Assembly: GCA_014649355.1 (NCBI GenBank)
Contig: BMSW01000009.1
Span: 87,065-151,064 of the forward strand
Direction: 5' to 3'
From: Streptomyces althioticus
GTDB taxonomy: Bacteria > Actinomycetota > Actinomycetes > Streptomycetales > Streptomycetaceae
Length of the DNA stretch: 64,000 nucleotides
The notes under the pieces are model-generated. The model saw nothing but the letters and a program-made list of their open reading frames with translations. It ran no database searches and was not told where the DNA came from. A program made the translations under genes and the position numbers. Each line of letters opens with the position of its first letter. Positions within the stretch are counted from its first letter, which is position 1. Shown one piece after another: positions 34,543 through 42,867 of this stretch.

Positions 34543-34995
34543 TCAGTCCTCCGGCACCGGCCGGCGGCGGCCCGCACGCATCGCGAACAGCACCGCCGAG
34601 CCGCCGAACAGCGCCGCCGTGATCAGCAGCCAGCGGGCCGCGAAGCCGTCGGCGGAGAGGGCGGTGACGGCCGCGTACCGCTCCGACACCCGCCCGGAGA
34701 TCAGCGGGAACCAGACGAGGAGCAGCAGTCCGGAGAGGGCGGCCGGCACGCGGACGTGGTTCACCCAGGCCGTGCGTCCGGCCGTGACGGTGATCAGGGC
34801 GCGGTCGGCCGCCGCGTACAGCGGCAGCAGCACCAGGTCGTGGACCAGCGCCGCGCCCACGAACCACACGGTGATCATCAGCCACTCGCCGTCGAGCAGC
34901 CGCACGCCCGCGTACGCGCACAGGGCGAACGAGCACAACAGCACCAGCAGGTGGAAGGGGCTGCCCGGCACGGGCCGGGGAATCCGCTTGGTCAC
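34543..34995 (-). CDS. Small four-helix membrane protein
   Basis: The 150-residue protein (GTG start) has four membrane helices: FHLLVLLCSFALCAYAGVRLL, the region around ITVWFVGAALVHDLVLLPLY, VPAALSGLLLLVWFPLI and ARWLLITAALFGGSAVLFAM. I do not recognise a named family. The His-Asp pair in ALVHDLVLLP is conspicuous. It starts 11 bp after the molybdopterin oxidoreductase stop and is probably in the same operon, so it may be a partner of that membrane enzyme. Confidence 0.7.
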   Translation of the reverse strand: MTKRIPRPVPGSPFHLLVLLCSFALCAYAGVRLLDGEWLMITVWFVGAALVHDLVLLPLYAAADRALITVTAGRTAWVNHVRVPAALSGLLLLVWFPLISGRVSERYAAVTALSADGFAARWLLITAALFGGSAVLFAMRAGRRRPVPED

Positions 34996-35006
34996 GGGAA
35001 CGCTCC

Positions 35007-36269
35007 TCACAGCTCGCCGAAGGTCAGCCGCGTGACCCACTTGGTGTTGAGCACGCCGGGCGCGGCCGGGACGATGACGCGGGCCGGGTGGCCGTGGTCC
35101 GGCGTCAGGTCCGCTCCGTTGACGGACAGGGCCAGCAGGGAGCGCCCGTCGGCGACCTGACCGGCGCTCAGTGCCGCGTGCCGCCAGGTGCCGCGCGGTT
35201 GCAGCGACTCCACGAACACGTCGGCCGGTTCGTCGTGGCCCACCAGCGCGGCGAGGTCCCGCAGCCGGACGCCCCGCCACGCCTGGTCGGAGGTGGACCA
35301 GCCCTCGACGCAGGCGATGGGCAGATCGGCGTCGTGCTGGTCCATGGCGAGCAGGTCGGCCCTGCTCAGCCGTACGGTGCCGGTGCGGCCGGTGACGGTC
35401 AGCCGCCAGGTCTCCTCGGTGGTGTCGTCGGGGCGGATCCCGGCGTACTCGGCCGTCTTGTTGACCTGGAAGGCGCCGGGACCGCTGCCCGGTTCGGGCC
35501 CGCCGTGCGGGGTGAGGACGGCGGTCTGGCGCAGCGGTCCGTCGAAGCTGCGGCCGGCGGAGGTGGCGACCAGCAGCAGTGAGCCCCCGCCGACGAGGCC
35601 GAGCGCTCCGCGCCGTGACACGGTCGGCGGGGCGGGCCGCGCGGCGGTCAGTTCCTCGTCCGGCTCCTCGCCCTGCCCGCTCCGCATGCGCCGCAGGTTC
35701 CGGAAGGCCGCCGGCGCCTTGAGGACCACGTGCGCGAGGAACGCCCCGAAGAACACCCACGCGCCGTAGAAGTGCAGCGGGTAGAACGAGCCCGGGAAGA
35801 CGTAGTCCAGCTGGATGTTGAGGATGCCGGTGACGAACTCGAACAGCGCGCCGCCGACCAGCAGGATCAGCGAGATCCGCTCCAGGGCGTGGGTGACGGA
35901 GCGGGCCGGCGGCAGGGTGAACAGCTTCGGCACGACCGACCACAGCTTGGCCAGCAGCACCGGTACGAGCCCCAGGCCGAGGGTGACGTGGACGCCCTGG
36001 GTGAGCCGGTAGAGCCACGGCGGGTCGGTGGGCCAGGAGAACAGGTAGAAGCCGAGGACCCCCTTGCCGGGGGTGCGGTCGTTCACCGGCGACAGGTCCG
36101 GGTTGTACGCCGCGTACGACACCAGGCCCGTCACGAACAGGATCGTGATGCCGGCGAGCAGCACCACGCCGAGCACCGACGTGAACCAGGTGCCGCGCAG
36201 CGGACTGCGCCAGAAGCGGGGCGAGAAGGGGCCGCGCGGGAGGCGGCCGGGGAGGGAGGACCGTGCCAT
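35007..36269 (-). CDS. Molybdopterin-dependent oxidoreductase with cytochrome b-like membrane domain
   Basis: The 420-residue protein joins two parts. Residues 1-200 form a four-helix membrane domain with His residues placed as in cytochrome b561-type subunits. The C-terminal part, after a Tat-like SRRGALGLVGGG segment, is a sulfite-oxidase/YedY-type Mo-pterin domain. ADLPIACVEGWSTSDQAW contains the probable Mo-ligand Cys, and DHGHPARVIVPAAPGVLNTKWV is the family ending. It probably passes electrons between the quinone pool and an unknown outer-face substrate. ATG 36269 was chosen because the membrane domain starts there; the Shine-Dalgarno is weak. Confidence 0.88.
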   Translation of the reverse strand: MARSSLPGRLPRGPFSPRFWRSPLRGTWFTSVLGVVLLAGITILFVTGLVSYAAYNPDLSPVNDRTPGKGVLGFYLFSWPTDPPWLYRLTQGVHVTLGLGLVPVLLAKLWSVVPKLFTLPPARSVTHALERISLILLVGGALFEFVTGILNIQLDYVFPGSFYPLHFYGAWVFFGAFLAHVVLKAPAAFRNLRRMRSGQGEEPDEELTAARPAPPTVSRRGALGLVGGGSLLLVATSAGRSFDGPLRQTAVLTPHGGPEPGSGPGAFQVNKTAEYAGIRPDDTTEETWRLTVTGRTGTVRLSRADLLAMDQHDADLPIACVEGWSTSDQAWRGVRLRDLAALVGHDEPADVFVESLQPRGTWRHAALSAGQVADGRSLLALSVNGADLTPDHGHPARVIVPAAPGVLNTKWVTRLTFGEL

Positions 36270-36384
36270 GTGCCGACGGTAGGTCGGCGCGGTGCCCGGA
36301 GGGGGCCCGCAACCGGTGACGAAACGCTGACGTCGCCGCTCGTCAGCCGCTTGCCGCAGGCCGGGGGGCCTAGCGTGTGACGTC

Positions 36385-37761
36385 GTGAAGCGCACTCCTG
36401 ACCGCACGGACCTCCACGGCCCGCGTGTCCGCCCCGGCGGCACGGCGGCCGACGCCTGCGCCGTGGCCGCCGCCGCGCTGCTGGTCCTGGCCGCCGCCCT
36501 GATCGGCACGCACCTGCAGAACCGCTACGGCGTCCTCCGCGTCGGATGGCCGCCCCTCGTGGGCGAGTGGATGCCGCACGCCGGCCCGGGCACCCCGGCC
36601 GCGCTCGTGGTCGCCGTCGCGGTCGTGGCGTACGGTCCTTCGCTCGCGGCCCGGCTGCCGTGGCGGCCGCTGCTGCTCGCCGTGTGGGGCGGGGCGCTCG
36701 CCTGGACGTGGTCGCTGGCCCTGGTCGACGGCTGGCAGCGGGGCGTCGCCGGACGGCTGACCACCCGCCACGAGTACCTCCAGGTGATCGACCGGTTCCA
36801 CGACATCCCGGCGACCCTGCGGGACTTCCACGCGCACATCCTCATCGACGCCCCCGACAACTGGCCGGCGCACGTGGCCGGACACCCGCCGGGCGCCACC
36901 CTCACCTTCGTGCTGCTGGACCGGATCGGGCTGGGCGGCGGGGCGTGGGCCGGGGCGTTCGTCATCACCGTCGGCAGCACGGCGGCCGTCGCCGTCCTGG
37001 TCACGGTGCGGCGGCTGGCGGGCGAGGACCTCGCGCGCCGGGCGGCGCCCTTCCTCGTCCTGGTTCCCGCCGCGATCTGGACGGGCACCTCCGCCGACGG
37101 CTGGTTCGCGGCGGTCGCCGCCTGGGCGCTCGCTCTGCTGTCCCTCGCCGTCACCGGCCGCCGCCCGGCGTGGACGGGCCTCGGCGCCGGGCTGCTGTTC
37201 GGACTGACGGTGTACCTGTCGTACGGGCTCACCCTGATGGCGGTGACCGCGGCCGCCGTCCTGCTGCTGGGCACGCGGCGGCTGCGGGTGCTCCCGTTCG
37301 TGGCCGCCGGGTTCCTGGTGGCGCCGGCCGTGTTCACGGCGCTCGGCTTCGACTGGTGGGAGGCGTACCGGCTGCTGGTGACCCGCTACTACCAGGGCGC
37401 GGGCGGTGTCCGCCCGTACGGCTACTGGGTGTGGGCGAACCTGGCGTGCACGGTGCTGATGGTGGGCCCCGCGACGGTGGCGGGGCTGCGCCGGGGCGGC
37501 GCGGAGCTGTGGAGGTCCGGCCGTGCGGCCGTCCCGCGGGATCCGGCGGCCCGGCTCGCGCTGCTGGTGGGGTCCGCGCTGCTGGCGCTGCTGGTCGCGG
37601 ACCTGTCCGGGATGAGCAAGGCGGAGACGGAGCGGATCTGGCTCCCGTTCGCCGTGTGGCTGCTGCCTGCCTGTTCCTTCCTGCCCGGTCCGCGCGGCTG
37701 GCTCGCCGGGCAGGCGGCCCTGGCCCTGCTCCTCAACCACCTGGTGCTGACGGGGTGGTGA
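36385..37761 (+). CDS. GT-C-like polytopic membrane protein
   Basis: The 458-residue protein has about ten membrane helices. A long loop after the second or third helix contains NWPAHVAGHPPGATLTF; the HPPG motif resembles the acceptor/donor loop of polyprenyl-phosphate-dependent glycosyltransferases (GT39/GT87-like). A C-terminal SKAETERIWLPFA segment is also typical. It probably uses a polyprenyl-linked sugar outside the membrane, consistent with a DPM1-like GT2 enzyme encoded 13 kb upstream. The GTG start is divergent from the oxidoreductase gene, 115 bp away. Family assignment is tentative. Confidence 0.7.
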   Translation: MKRTPDRTDLHGPRVRPGGTAADACAVAAAALLVLAAALIGTHLQNRYGVLRVGWPPLVGEWMPHAGPGTPAALVVAVAVVAYGPSLAARLPWRPLLLAVWGGALAWTWSLALVDGWQRGVAGRLTTRHEYLQVIDRFHDIPATLRDFHAHILIDAPDNWPAHVAGHPPGATLTFVLLDRIGLGGGAWAGAFVITVGSTAAVAVLVTVRRLAGEDLARRAAPFLVLVPAAIWTGTSADGWFAAVAAWALALLSLAVTGRRPAWTGLGAGLLFGLTVYLSYGLTLMAVTAAAVLLLGTRRLRVLPFVAAGFLVAPAVFTALGFDWWEAYRLLVTRYYQGAGGVRPYGYWVWANLACTVLMVGPATVAGLRRGGAELWRSGRAAVPRDPAARLALLVGSALLALLVADLSGMSKAETERIWLPFAVWLLPACSFLPGPRGWLAGQAALALLLNHLVLTGW

Positions 37762-37777
37762 GGAGCAGGACCGCCGG

Positions 37778-38185
37778 TCAGGACCCGGCGGGACGCAGGG
37801 TCAGCGAGATGCTGTTGATGCAGTACCGCTGGTCCGTGGGCGTCGGGTAGCCCTCGCCCTCGAAGACGTGTCCGAGGTGCGAGCCGCAGCGGGCACAGCG
37901 CACCTCGGTGCGCACCATGCCGTGCGAGCGGTCGGCGATCAGCTCGACGGCGTCGGTGTCCTTCGGGTCGAAGAAGGACGGCCAGCCGCAGTGCGACTCG
38001 AACTTGGTGTCCGAGGTGAACAGCTCCGCGCCGCAGGCACGGCAGGCGTAGACGCCCTCGGTCTTGGTGTCGGTGTACTCACCGGTGAAGGCCGGTTCGG
38101 TCGCCGCCTGGCGCAGAACCGCGTACTCGGACGGCGACAGCTCCGCGCGCCACTGCTCGTCCGGCTTCTCCACGTCGTACGGCAT
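37778..38185 (-). CDS. msrB: Peptide methionine (R)-S-oxide reductase
   Basis: This complete 135-residue MsrB has two zinc CxxC pairs (ACRACGAELF and CARCGSHLGHVF), the substrate motif HCGWPSFFDP and the catalytic RYCINSISL near the end. It reduces methionine-R-sulfoxide in proteins and repairs oxidative damage in the cytoplasm. No resolving Cys at the N-terminus is obvious. The gene starts 14 bp after the murC stop, so they are likely co-transcribed. Confidence 0.96.
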   Translation of the reverse strand: MPYDVEKPDEQWRAELSPSEYAVLRQAATEPAFTGEYTDTKTEGVYACRACGAELFTSDTKFESHCGWPSFFDPKDTDAVELIADRSHGMVRTEVRCARCGSHLGHVFEGEGYPTPTDQRYCINSISLTLRPAGS

Positions 38186-38199
38186 GAGGTTCCAGCCCC

Positions 38200-39588
38200 T
38201 TAGTTCGACAGACGGTCCAGGATGCGCGGGCCGAGGTCGGTGACGTCGCCCGCTCCCATGGTGAGAACCAGATCGCCTGCCCTGGCCATTCCCGCGACCG
38301 CCGCGGGGACCTCCGCCGCGTCGTGGACGGCCGTCACGTCCGCGCCGGCGGCGCGGGCCGCCTCGATGATCAGCTCGCTGGTGACGCCGGGGATCGGGTC
38401 CTCACGGGCCGGGTAGATGTCGAGCACCAGCGAGGCGTCGGCGAGGGCGAGGGCGTGGCCCATCTCCTTGCCCAGCTCGCGGGTGCGGGAGAACAGGTGG
38501 GGCTGGAAGACGACCAGGATGCGGGCGTCCCCCGCGGCGGAGCGCATCGCCTCGAGGTCCGCGGTCATCTCGGTGGGGTGGTGCGCGTAGGAGTCGATCA
38601 CCTGGACGCCGGCCGCCTCGCCCTTGAGCTGGAGGCGGCGCTTGACGCCGGTGTACGCGGCCAGCGCGGGCGCCAGCTCGGCGGCCGGGACGCCGAGTGC
38701 GACGCCGGCGGCGAGGGCGGCGACCGCGTTGTGCGCGTAGTGCCTGCCGGGGACCGACACGGTGAAGGTGAGCGGGGCGCCGTCCAGCTCGACGGTCACC
38801 TCGCTCTTCAGGCCCTGCGGGACGACCGACAGGACCTTCACGTCGGCGTCCGCGGACTCGCCGTACGTCACGGTCCGCACGGAGCCGTCCAGACGGCGGG
38901 TCAGCTCGCGGGCGCCCTCGTGGTCGGCGGAGATCACCAGGGTGCCGCCGGGGACGATCCGGCCGACGAACGTCTCGAAGGACGCGTGGATCTCCTCCAT
39001 CGACGCGTAGTTCGCGTGGTGGTCCAGCTCCACGTTCAGGATGATCGCGACCTCGGGCGCGTACGTGTGGAAGCTGCGGTCGGACTCGTCGGCCTCGGCG
39101 ACGAAGATCGCGCCCGCGCCGTGCAGCGCGTTGGAGCCGGGGGCGTCGAGGTCGCCGCCGATGGCGTACGACGGCTCGCGGCCCAGCGCCGTAAGGGCGA
39201 CCGCCAGCATCGAGGTGGTGGTGGTCTTGCCGTGGGTGCCGGCCACCGCGATGGGACGCAGGCCGTCCATCAGGGCGGCGAGGGCGTCGGAGCGGTGCAC
39301 CACGGGGATGCCCAGCTCGGCGGCGCGCAGCAGCTCCGGGTTGTCCTCGCGGATCGCGGAGGAGACCACGACGCAGCTGGCGTCGTCGGCGAGGTGGGCC
39401 GCGGCGTGCCCGATGTGCACGGTGACGCCGAGGGCGCGCAGGGCCTCGGCGGTCGCCGAGTCCTTGGCGTCGCTGCCGGCCACCTTCGCGCCGCGCTGGG
39501 CGAGGATCTTGGCGATGCCCGACATCCCGGCGCCGCCGATGCCGATGAAGTGCGGTCGGTCCATGGCGGTAGGAAGGCCGGGTGCCAT
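38200..39588 (-). CDS. murC: UDP-N-acetylmuramate--L-alanine ligase
   Basis: This complete 462-residue Mur ligase shows the N-terminal Rossmann motif HFIGIGGAGMSGIAKIL, the ATP-binding AVAGTHGKTTTTSML, the central EADESDRSF region, LNVELDHHANY and a C-terminal domain with DSYAHHPTEM. It adds L-alanine to UDP-MurNAc in peptidoglycan precursor synthesis. The upstream ATG was chosen for its GGGAG site; an internal ATG (39564) starts right before the Rossmann motif and is an alternative. It is located outside the dcw cluster, as usual in Streptomyces. Confidence 0.97.
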   Translation of the reverse strand: MAPGLPTAMDRPHFIGIGGAGMSGIAKILAQRGAKVAGSDAKDSATAEALRALGVTVHIGHAAAHLADDASCVVVSSAIREDNPELLRAAELGIPVVHRSDALAALMDGLRPIAVAGTHGKTTTTSMLAVALTALGREPSYAIGGDLDAPGSNALHGAGAIFVAEADESDRSFHTYAPEVAIILNVELDHHANYASMEEIHASFETFVGRIVPGGTLVISADHEGARELTRRLDGSVRTVTYGESADADVKVLSVVPQGLKSEVTVELDGAPLTFTVSVPGRHYAHNAVAALAAGVALGVPAAELAPALAAYTGVKRRLQLKGEAAGVQVIDSYAHHPTEMTADLEAMRSAAGDARILVVFQPHLFSRTRELGKEMGHALALADASLVLDIYPAREDPIPGVTSELIIEAARAAGADVTAVHDAAEVPAAVAGMARAGDLVLTMGAGDVTDLGPRILDRLSN

Positions 39589-39669
39589 GCGTGTTCTCCC
39601 AGTGGTGCGACGAGCGGGACGACGGTCTTCGCGCCCTCGCGTGCCGAGCCGGGAGAGCGCGGCCCCAGC

Positions 39670-40143
39670 CTATGCCTTGCTGTGGGAGAAGAGTTTCAGC
39701 ACCGGCACGCCCACCTTGTGGCGGGCCCGGGAGGCCCAGTCGCGGTGGAAGAACTCCTCCACGTAGTGCGGGTCGGTCAGGACGATCACCTCGTCCGCGC
39801 CGACCTCCTCGACGAGCTTCCTCAGCGCGTCCAGCGGGTGGTCCTCGACGAGCCGGCCCTCGGCGGTGTCGCCGGTCGTGCGCAGCGCCTTCAGGGACAC
39901 CTCGAGCGCCCGCTCCCCCATGCTCCGGGCCTCCTCGCCCTCGGGGGTCTCGCCCTCGCGCACGGCGTCGTCGAGCTCGCCGAGCGCGACGTCGTCGATG
40001 GCTCTCAGCAGCCGGTCGGCCTGTTCGCCGCGTGGCTGGAGCAGGACGTGGAAGGCGACCGGCTCGTCGCCGTGCAGGGTGGTGACGAACTCCACGTCGG
40101 CGGACGTCAGGGCTTTCTCGATCATCAGTACGCTTGTGAACAC
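39670..40143 (-). CDS. Small conserved actinobacterial protein, often mislabelled indole-3-glycerol-phosphate synthase
   Basis: The 157-residue protein starts V(M)FTSVLMIEKALTSADVEF with TLHGDEPVAFHVLLQPR, and ends LVEEVGADEVIVLTDPHYVEEFFHRDWASRARHKVGVPV (read in parts). It is far too short for a TrpC TIM barrel. The alternating strand-helix pattern with a Gly/Asp loop suggests a Rossmann-like, universal-stress-like fold, but I do not know its function. The GTG start sits 6 bp after AAGGGGC and is supported by conservation of the FTSVLMIEK start in streptomycetes as I recall it. Confidence 0.75.
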   Translation of the reverse strand: MFTSVLMIEKALTSADVEFVTTLHGDEPVAFHVLLQPRGEQADRLLRAIDDVALGELDDAVREGETPEGEEARSMGERALEVSLKALRTTGDTAEGRLVEDHPLDALRKLVEEVGADEVIVLTDPHYVEEFFHRDWASRARHKVGVPVLKLFSHSKA

Positions 40144-40373
40144 CAGGCGCCCCTTACTCCTCGGAGGGCCCGCGGACCCTCGCTGCTCCGTGGGCCGAGC
40201 CAGGCCCCCGCGGAGATCATCCTTCCCCGTGCGGGCGCGAGTACGGCCGGATTCAGTCTCGCCCGTCACCGCGCGCGACGGGCGGACGGTTCCGCCGATC
40301 GCCGGACCGGCGGCGGCTTCGCTGGTCGTACCGGTCGTCCTCCCTCCGGGGGTGTCGCCTGCGGCCGGGCCGG

Positions 40374-41168
40374 TCAGGCCCGCCGGTAGCGCGTGAACAG
40401 GAATCCGTCCTCCTCCACCATCGACGACAGCGTGAACCGACGCGGAAGTGTCACTGAGGGTCCACCAGCGATGCGCTGAGCGTCACCCGCCGTGAGCATG
40501 GGCGAGATGGTGAGGCAGAGCTCGTCCAGCACGTCGGCGGCGATCAGCTGGCCGAGCAGCCGGGGCCCGCCCTCGGTCAGCAGGCGGGTGTGCCCCAGCT
40601 CGGCGAGCGCGTGCACGGCCCGGCCGGGGTCCACCCCGGCGCCCTCCCCGGCGACGACCACGCGGGCGCCCGACTTCCCGGCCGCAGCCACGCGCTCCGG
40701 GTCGGCGCCGGCGCCGGTGAGGACGAGTGTGGGCACCAGCGGGGAGGTGAACAGGGGGAGGGAGAAGTCGAGGTCCAGGCTCGCCGAGACCACCGCGATC
40801 GCGGGCGCCGGGCCCTGTCCCGCGGCTTCACGGGCGGCCGCGAACTCGGCGCGGGCGCGGGCCGGGCGGTAGCCCTCCTGCCGAACCGTTTCCGCACCGA
40901 CCAGGACCACGTCCGCGAGGGCCCGCAGCACACCGAAGACCCGCATGTCGGCGGGGCAGGAGATGGGCTGCGAGCGGCCCTCGTGCTGGGCGGCGCCGTC
41001 GAGGGTGGAGACCATGTTGCCGCGCAGCCAGGGCACGGGGCCCTCGGGACCGGGCTCCGGGTAGGCGTAGGCGGCGGCCAGCTCGGCCAGGCTCCACTCC
41101 CGGCCGGCCGCCCCTTCGGCGGCTGCCGTCTCGTCTGTCACGTCGGTCACGGGGAACAGGCGTCGCAT
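40374..41168 (-). CDS. RibD C-terminal/dihydrofolate-reductase-fold pyrimidine reductase family protein
   Basis: The 264-residue enzyme is of the riboflavin-specific deaminase C-terminal type: WLRGNMVSTLDGAAQHEGRS, ALADVVLVGAETVRQEGY, HTRLLTEGGPRLLGQL and LCLTISPMLTAGDAQRIAG. It lacks the deaminase half of RibD and is not in a rib cluster, so its substrate may be another pyrimidine or pterin-like compound; NADPH use is inferred. Its start is 37 bp from the divergent zapE start, so the promoters must overlap and both transcripts probably have very short leaders. Confidence 0.88.
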   Translation of the reverse strand: MRRLFPVTDVTDETAAAEGAAGREWSLAELAAAYAYPEPGPEGPVPWLRGNMVSTLDGAAQHEGRSQPISCPADMRVFGVLRALADVVLVGAETVRQEGYRPARARAEFAAAREAAGQGPAPAIAVVSASLDLDFSLPLFTSPLVPTLVLTGAGADPERVAAAGKSGARVVVAGEGAGVDPGRAVHALAELGHTRLLTEGGPRLLGQLIAADVLDELCLTISPMLTAGDAQRIAGGPSVTLPRRFTLSSMVEEDGFLFTRYRRA

Positions 41169-41205
41169 GTCAGGCAGTCTTCCACGCCCCGTACGATGGG
41201 GGACC

Positions 41206-42300
41206 GTGTCGTCCTCCGCAGCCTCCCGTCCCGGTCCCATAGCCGACGTGGCCCCGCTCTCGCTGTGCGCCCGCGAGCCGCACGTCCCCGCCGACCGGCT
41301 CGTCGCCGAGATGGTGCCGCCGCCGCGGTTCGACGCCGTCCGCTTCGGTACGTACATCCCCGACCCGAACCAGCCGAGCCAGACCGAGGCCGTGCGCGTC
41401 CTCGAGGGCTTCGCGGCGGGTCTCGACGGGGGCGGGGACTCGGGCCGGCGCCGGCTGTTCGGCTTCGGCAAGGCGCAGAAGAAGGCCCCGTCCGGGCCGC
41501 GCGGCGTCTACCTGGACGGCGGCTACGGCGTCGGCAAGACGCACCTGCTGGCCTCCCTGTGGCACGCCACCCCGGCCGAGCCGGCGCTCAAGGCGTTCGG
41601 CACGTTCGTGGAGCTCACCAACCTGGTGGGCGCGCTCGGCTTCCAGCAGACGGTGAAGACGCTCTCCGGGCACCGGCTGCTGTGCATCGACGAGTTCGAG
41701 CTGGACGACCCGGGCGACACCGTGCTGGTGTCCACCCTGCTCGGCAAGCTGGTCGAGGCGGGCGTCGCGCTCGCCGCCACCTCCAACACGCTGCCGGGCA
41801 AGCTCGGCGAGGGCCGGTTCGCGGCGGCGGACTTCCTGCGGGAGATCCAGGGCCTGTCGGCGCACTTCCGCGCCCTGCGGATCGACGGCGAGGACTACCG
41901 GCACCGGGGCCTGCCGGAGGCGCCGCCGCCGTACTCCGACGACGTGGTGACCCGGGTGGCCCACGCCACCGAGGGCGCGTCGCTGGACGCCTTCCCCGAC
42001 CTGCTGGACCACCTCGCGCGGGTCCACCCGAGCCGTTACGGCGCCCTCACCGACGGCATCGGCGCGGTGTGCCTGACCGGGGTGCGGCCGGTGCCGGACC
42101 AGTCGACCGCGCTGCGGCTCGTGGTCCTCGCGGACCGGCTCTACGACCGTGAGGTGCCGGTGCTCGCGTCGGGGCTGCCGTTCGACCAGCTGTTCAGCGA
42201 GGAGATGCTGAAGGGCGGCTACCGCAAGAAGTACTTCCGCGCGATCTCCCGTCTCACCGCCCTGGCCAGGGACGCCAAGAAGCTCGCCGACACCGTCTGA
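41206..42300 (+). CDS. zapE: Cell-division-associated AFG1-like ATPase ZapE
   Basis: The 364-residue P-loop ATPase has Walker A GGYGVGKTHLLASLW, Walker B LLCIDEFELDDPGD, sensor SNTLPGKLGEGRF and LFSEEMLKGGYRKKYFRAISRL at the C-terminus. AFG1/ZapE proteins interact with FtsZ in Gram-negative bacteria; the actinobacterial role is presumed related but unproven. A GTG start was chosen with GGGGGAC upstream; the frame extends upstream into the divergent reductase gene. Confidence 0.92.
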   Translation: MSSSAASRPGPIADVAPLSLCAREPHVPADRLVAEMVPPPRFDAVRFGTYIPDPNQPSQTEAVRVLEGFAAGLDGGGDSGRRRLFGFGKAQKKAPSGPRGVYLDGGYGVGKTHLLASLWHATPAEPALKAFGTFVELTNLVGALGFQQTVKTLSGHRLLCIDEFELDDPGDTVLVSTLLGKLVEAGVALAATSNTLPGKLGEGRFAAADFLREIQGLSAHFRALRIDGEDYRHRGLPEAPPPYSDDVVTRVAHATEGASLDAFPDLLDHLARVHPSRYGALTDGIGAVCLTGVRPVPDQSTALRLVVLADRLYDREVPVLASGLPFDQLFSEEMLKGGYRKKYFRAISRLTALARDAKKLADTV

Positions 42301-42708
42301 CCGGGCGGCACCACCCGGCCGCGCGCACGTTCGACACTCGAACGGCGCATGGGCGGTCACGGAAGTGATCCCGCCATCCCACGTGTTCTTTTCGGGCTGA
42401 GTGCGGCGTGGCCCTCCGATGGGACGGTGCGAAGGGCCACGCAGGGTTACCGTGTTCTTGACCAACCGTTGACCTTGCGCGGACCTGCGACACCCGGTGC
42501 GAACCACCGTGTCAGGTACGCGTGTTGCGAGGTCGGGCGACCGACGGCCGCACCCCGGCCCTTGCCGTCGCTTTACCTCGGCCAGCCCGTCCCGCGCCTC
42601 TCACGTCGTATCCGCGGATACGGTCCGTCACAATGCGGGCCAGTGATCAGCGGGGCCGGTCCTCGTCGTGCCCGTCCGACGCGTCCCCACACGCGCCAGG
42701 AGGAACAG
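42301..42708. other. Upstream region of the SulP operon
   Basis: A 408-bp stretch without a convincing gene. It contains two TTGACC-type hexamers in GTTCTTGACCAACCGTTGACC around 42453-42473, which could be overlapping -35 elements for a promoter near 42490-42500, and a perfect AGGAGG at 42698-42703 serving the following short frame. Nothing else stands out. Confidence 0.35.
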
Positions 42709-42867
42709 ATGCACCGCCCTTCCGCCGCCCACCCCCGCTCGTCCGGCCGACACCCCGAACCGTCCGTCCGCCGCGCCGGAACACCCTCAGGTGTCCGCAC
42801 CCCCGCCGCCGCACCGCCCCCCGCCGACACCCAGCGCCGCGCCCGCCGCGCGTGCCGGACCCGGTGA
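42709..42867 (+). CDS. Short upstream reading frame coupled to sulP
   Basis: A 52-codon frame begins with ATG five bases after a perfect AGGAGG and ends at TGA in a GTGA overlap with the SulP start. The product MHRPSAAHPRSSGRHPEPS and onward is rich in Pro, Arg, Ser and Ala, with no recognised domain. The strong ribosome site and the overlap suggest that ribosomes translate it and then reinitiate on sulP. It could be a leader peptide. It could also be the original N-terminus of SulP displaced by a frameshift, because many streptomycete SulP proteins carry a short cytoplasmic leader. Confidence 0.5.
   Translation: MHRPSAAHPRSSGRHPEPSVRRAGTPSGVRTPAAAPPPADTQRRARRACRTR

Noticed and set aside
39670..40143. 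Indole-3-glycerol-phosphate synthase (trpC)
   Set aside because: 158 codons cannot encode a TIM barrel and no TrpC motif is present, although the name is common in databases.
42522..42863. SulP extended upstream by 114 residues
   Set aside because: The extra sequence is Pro/Arg-rich with no SulP homology, and the coupled start at 42864 matches the family entry.
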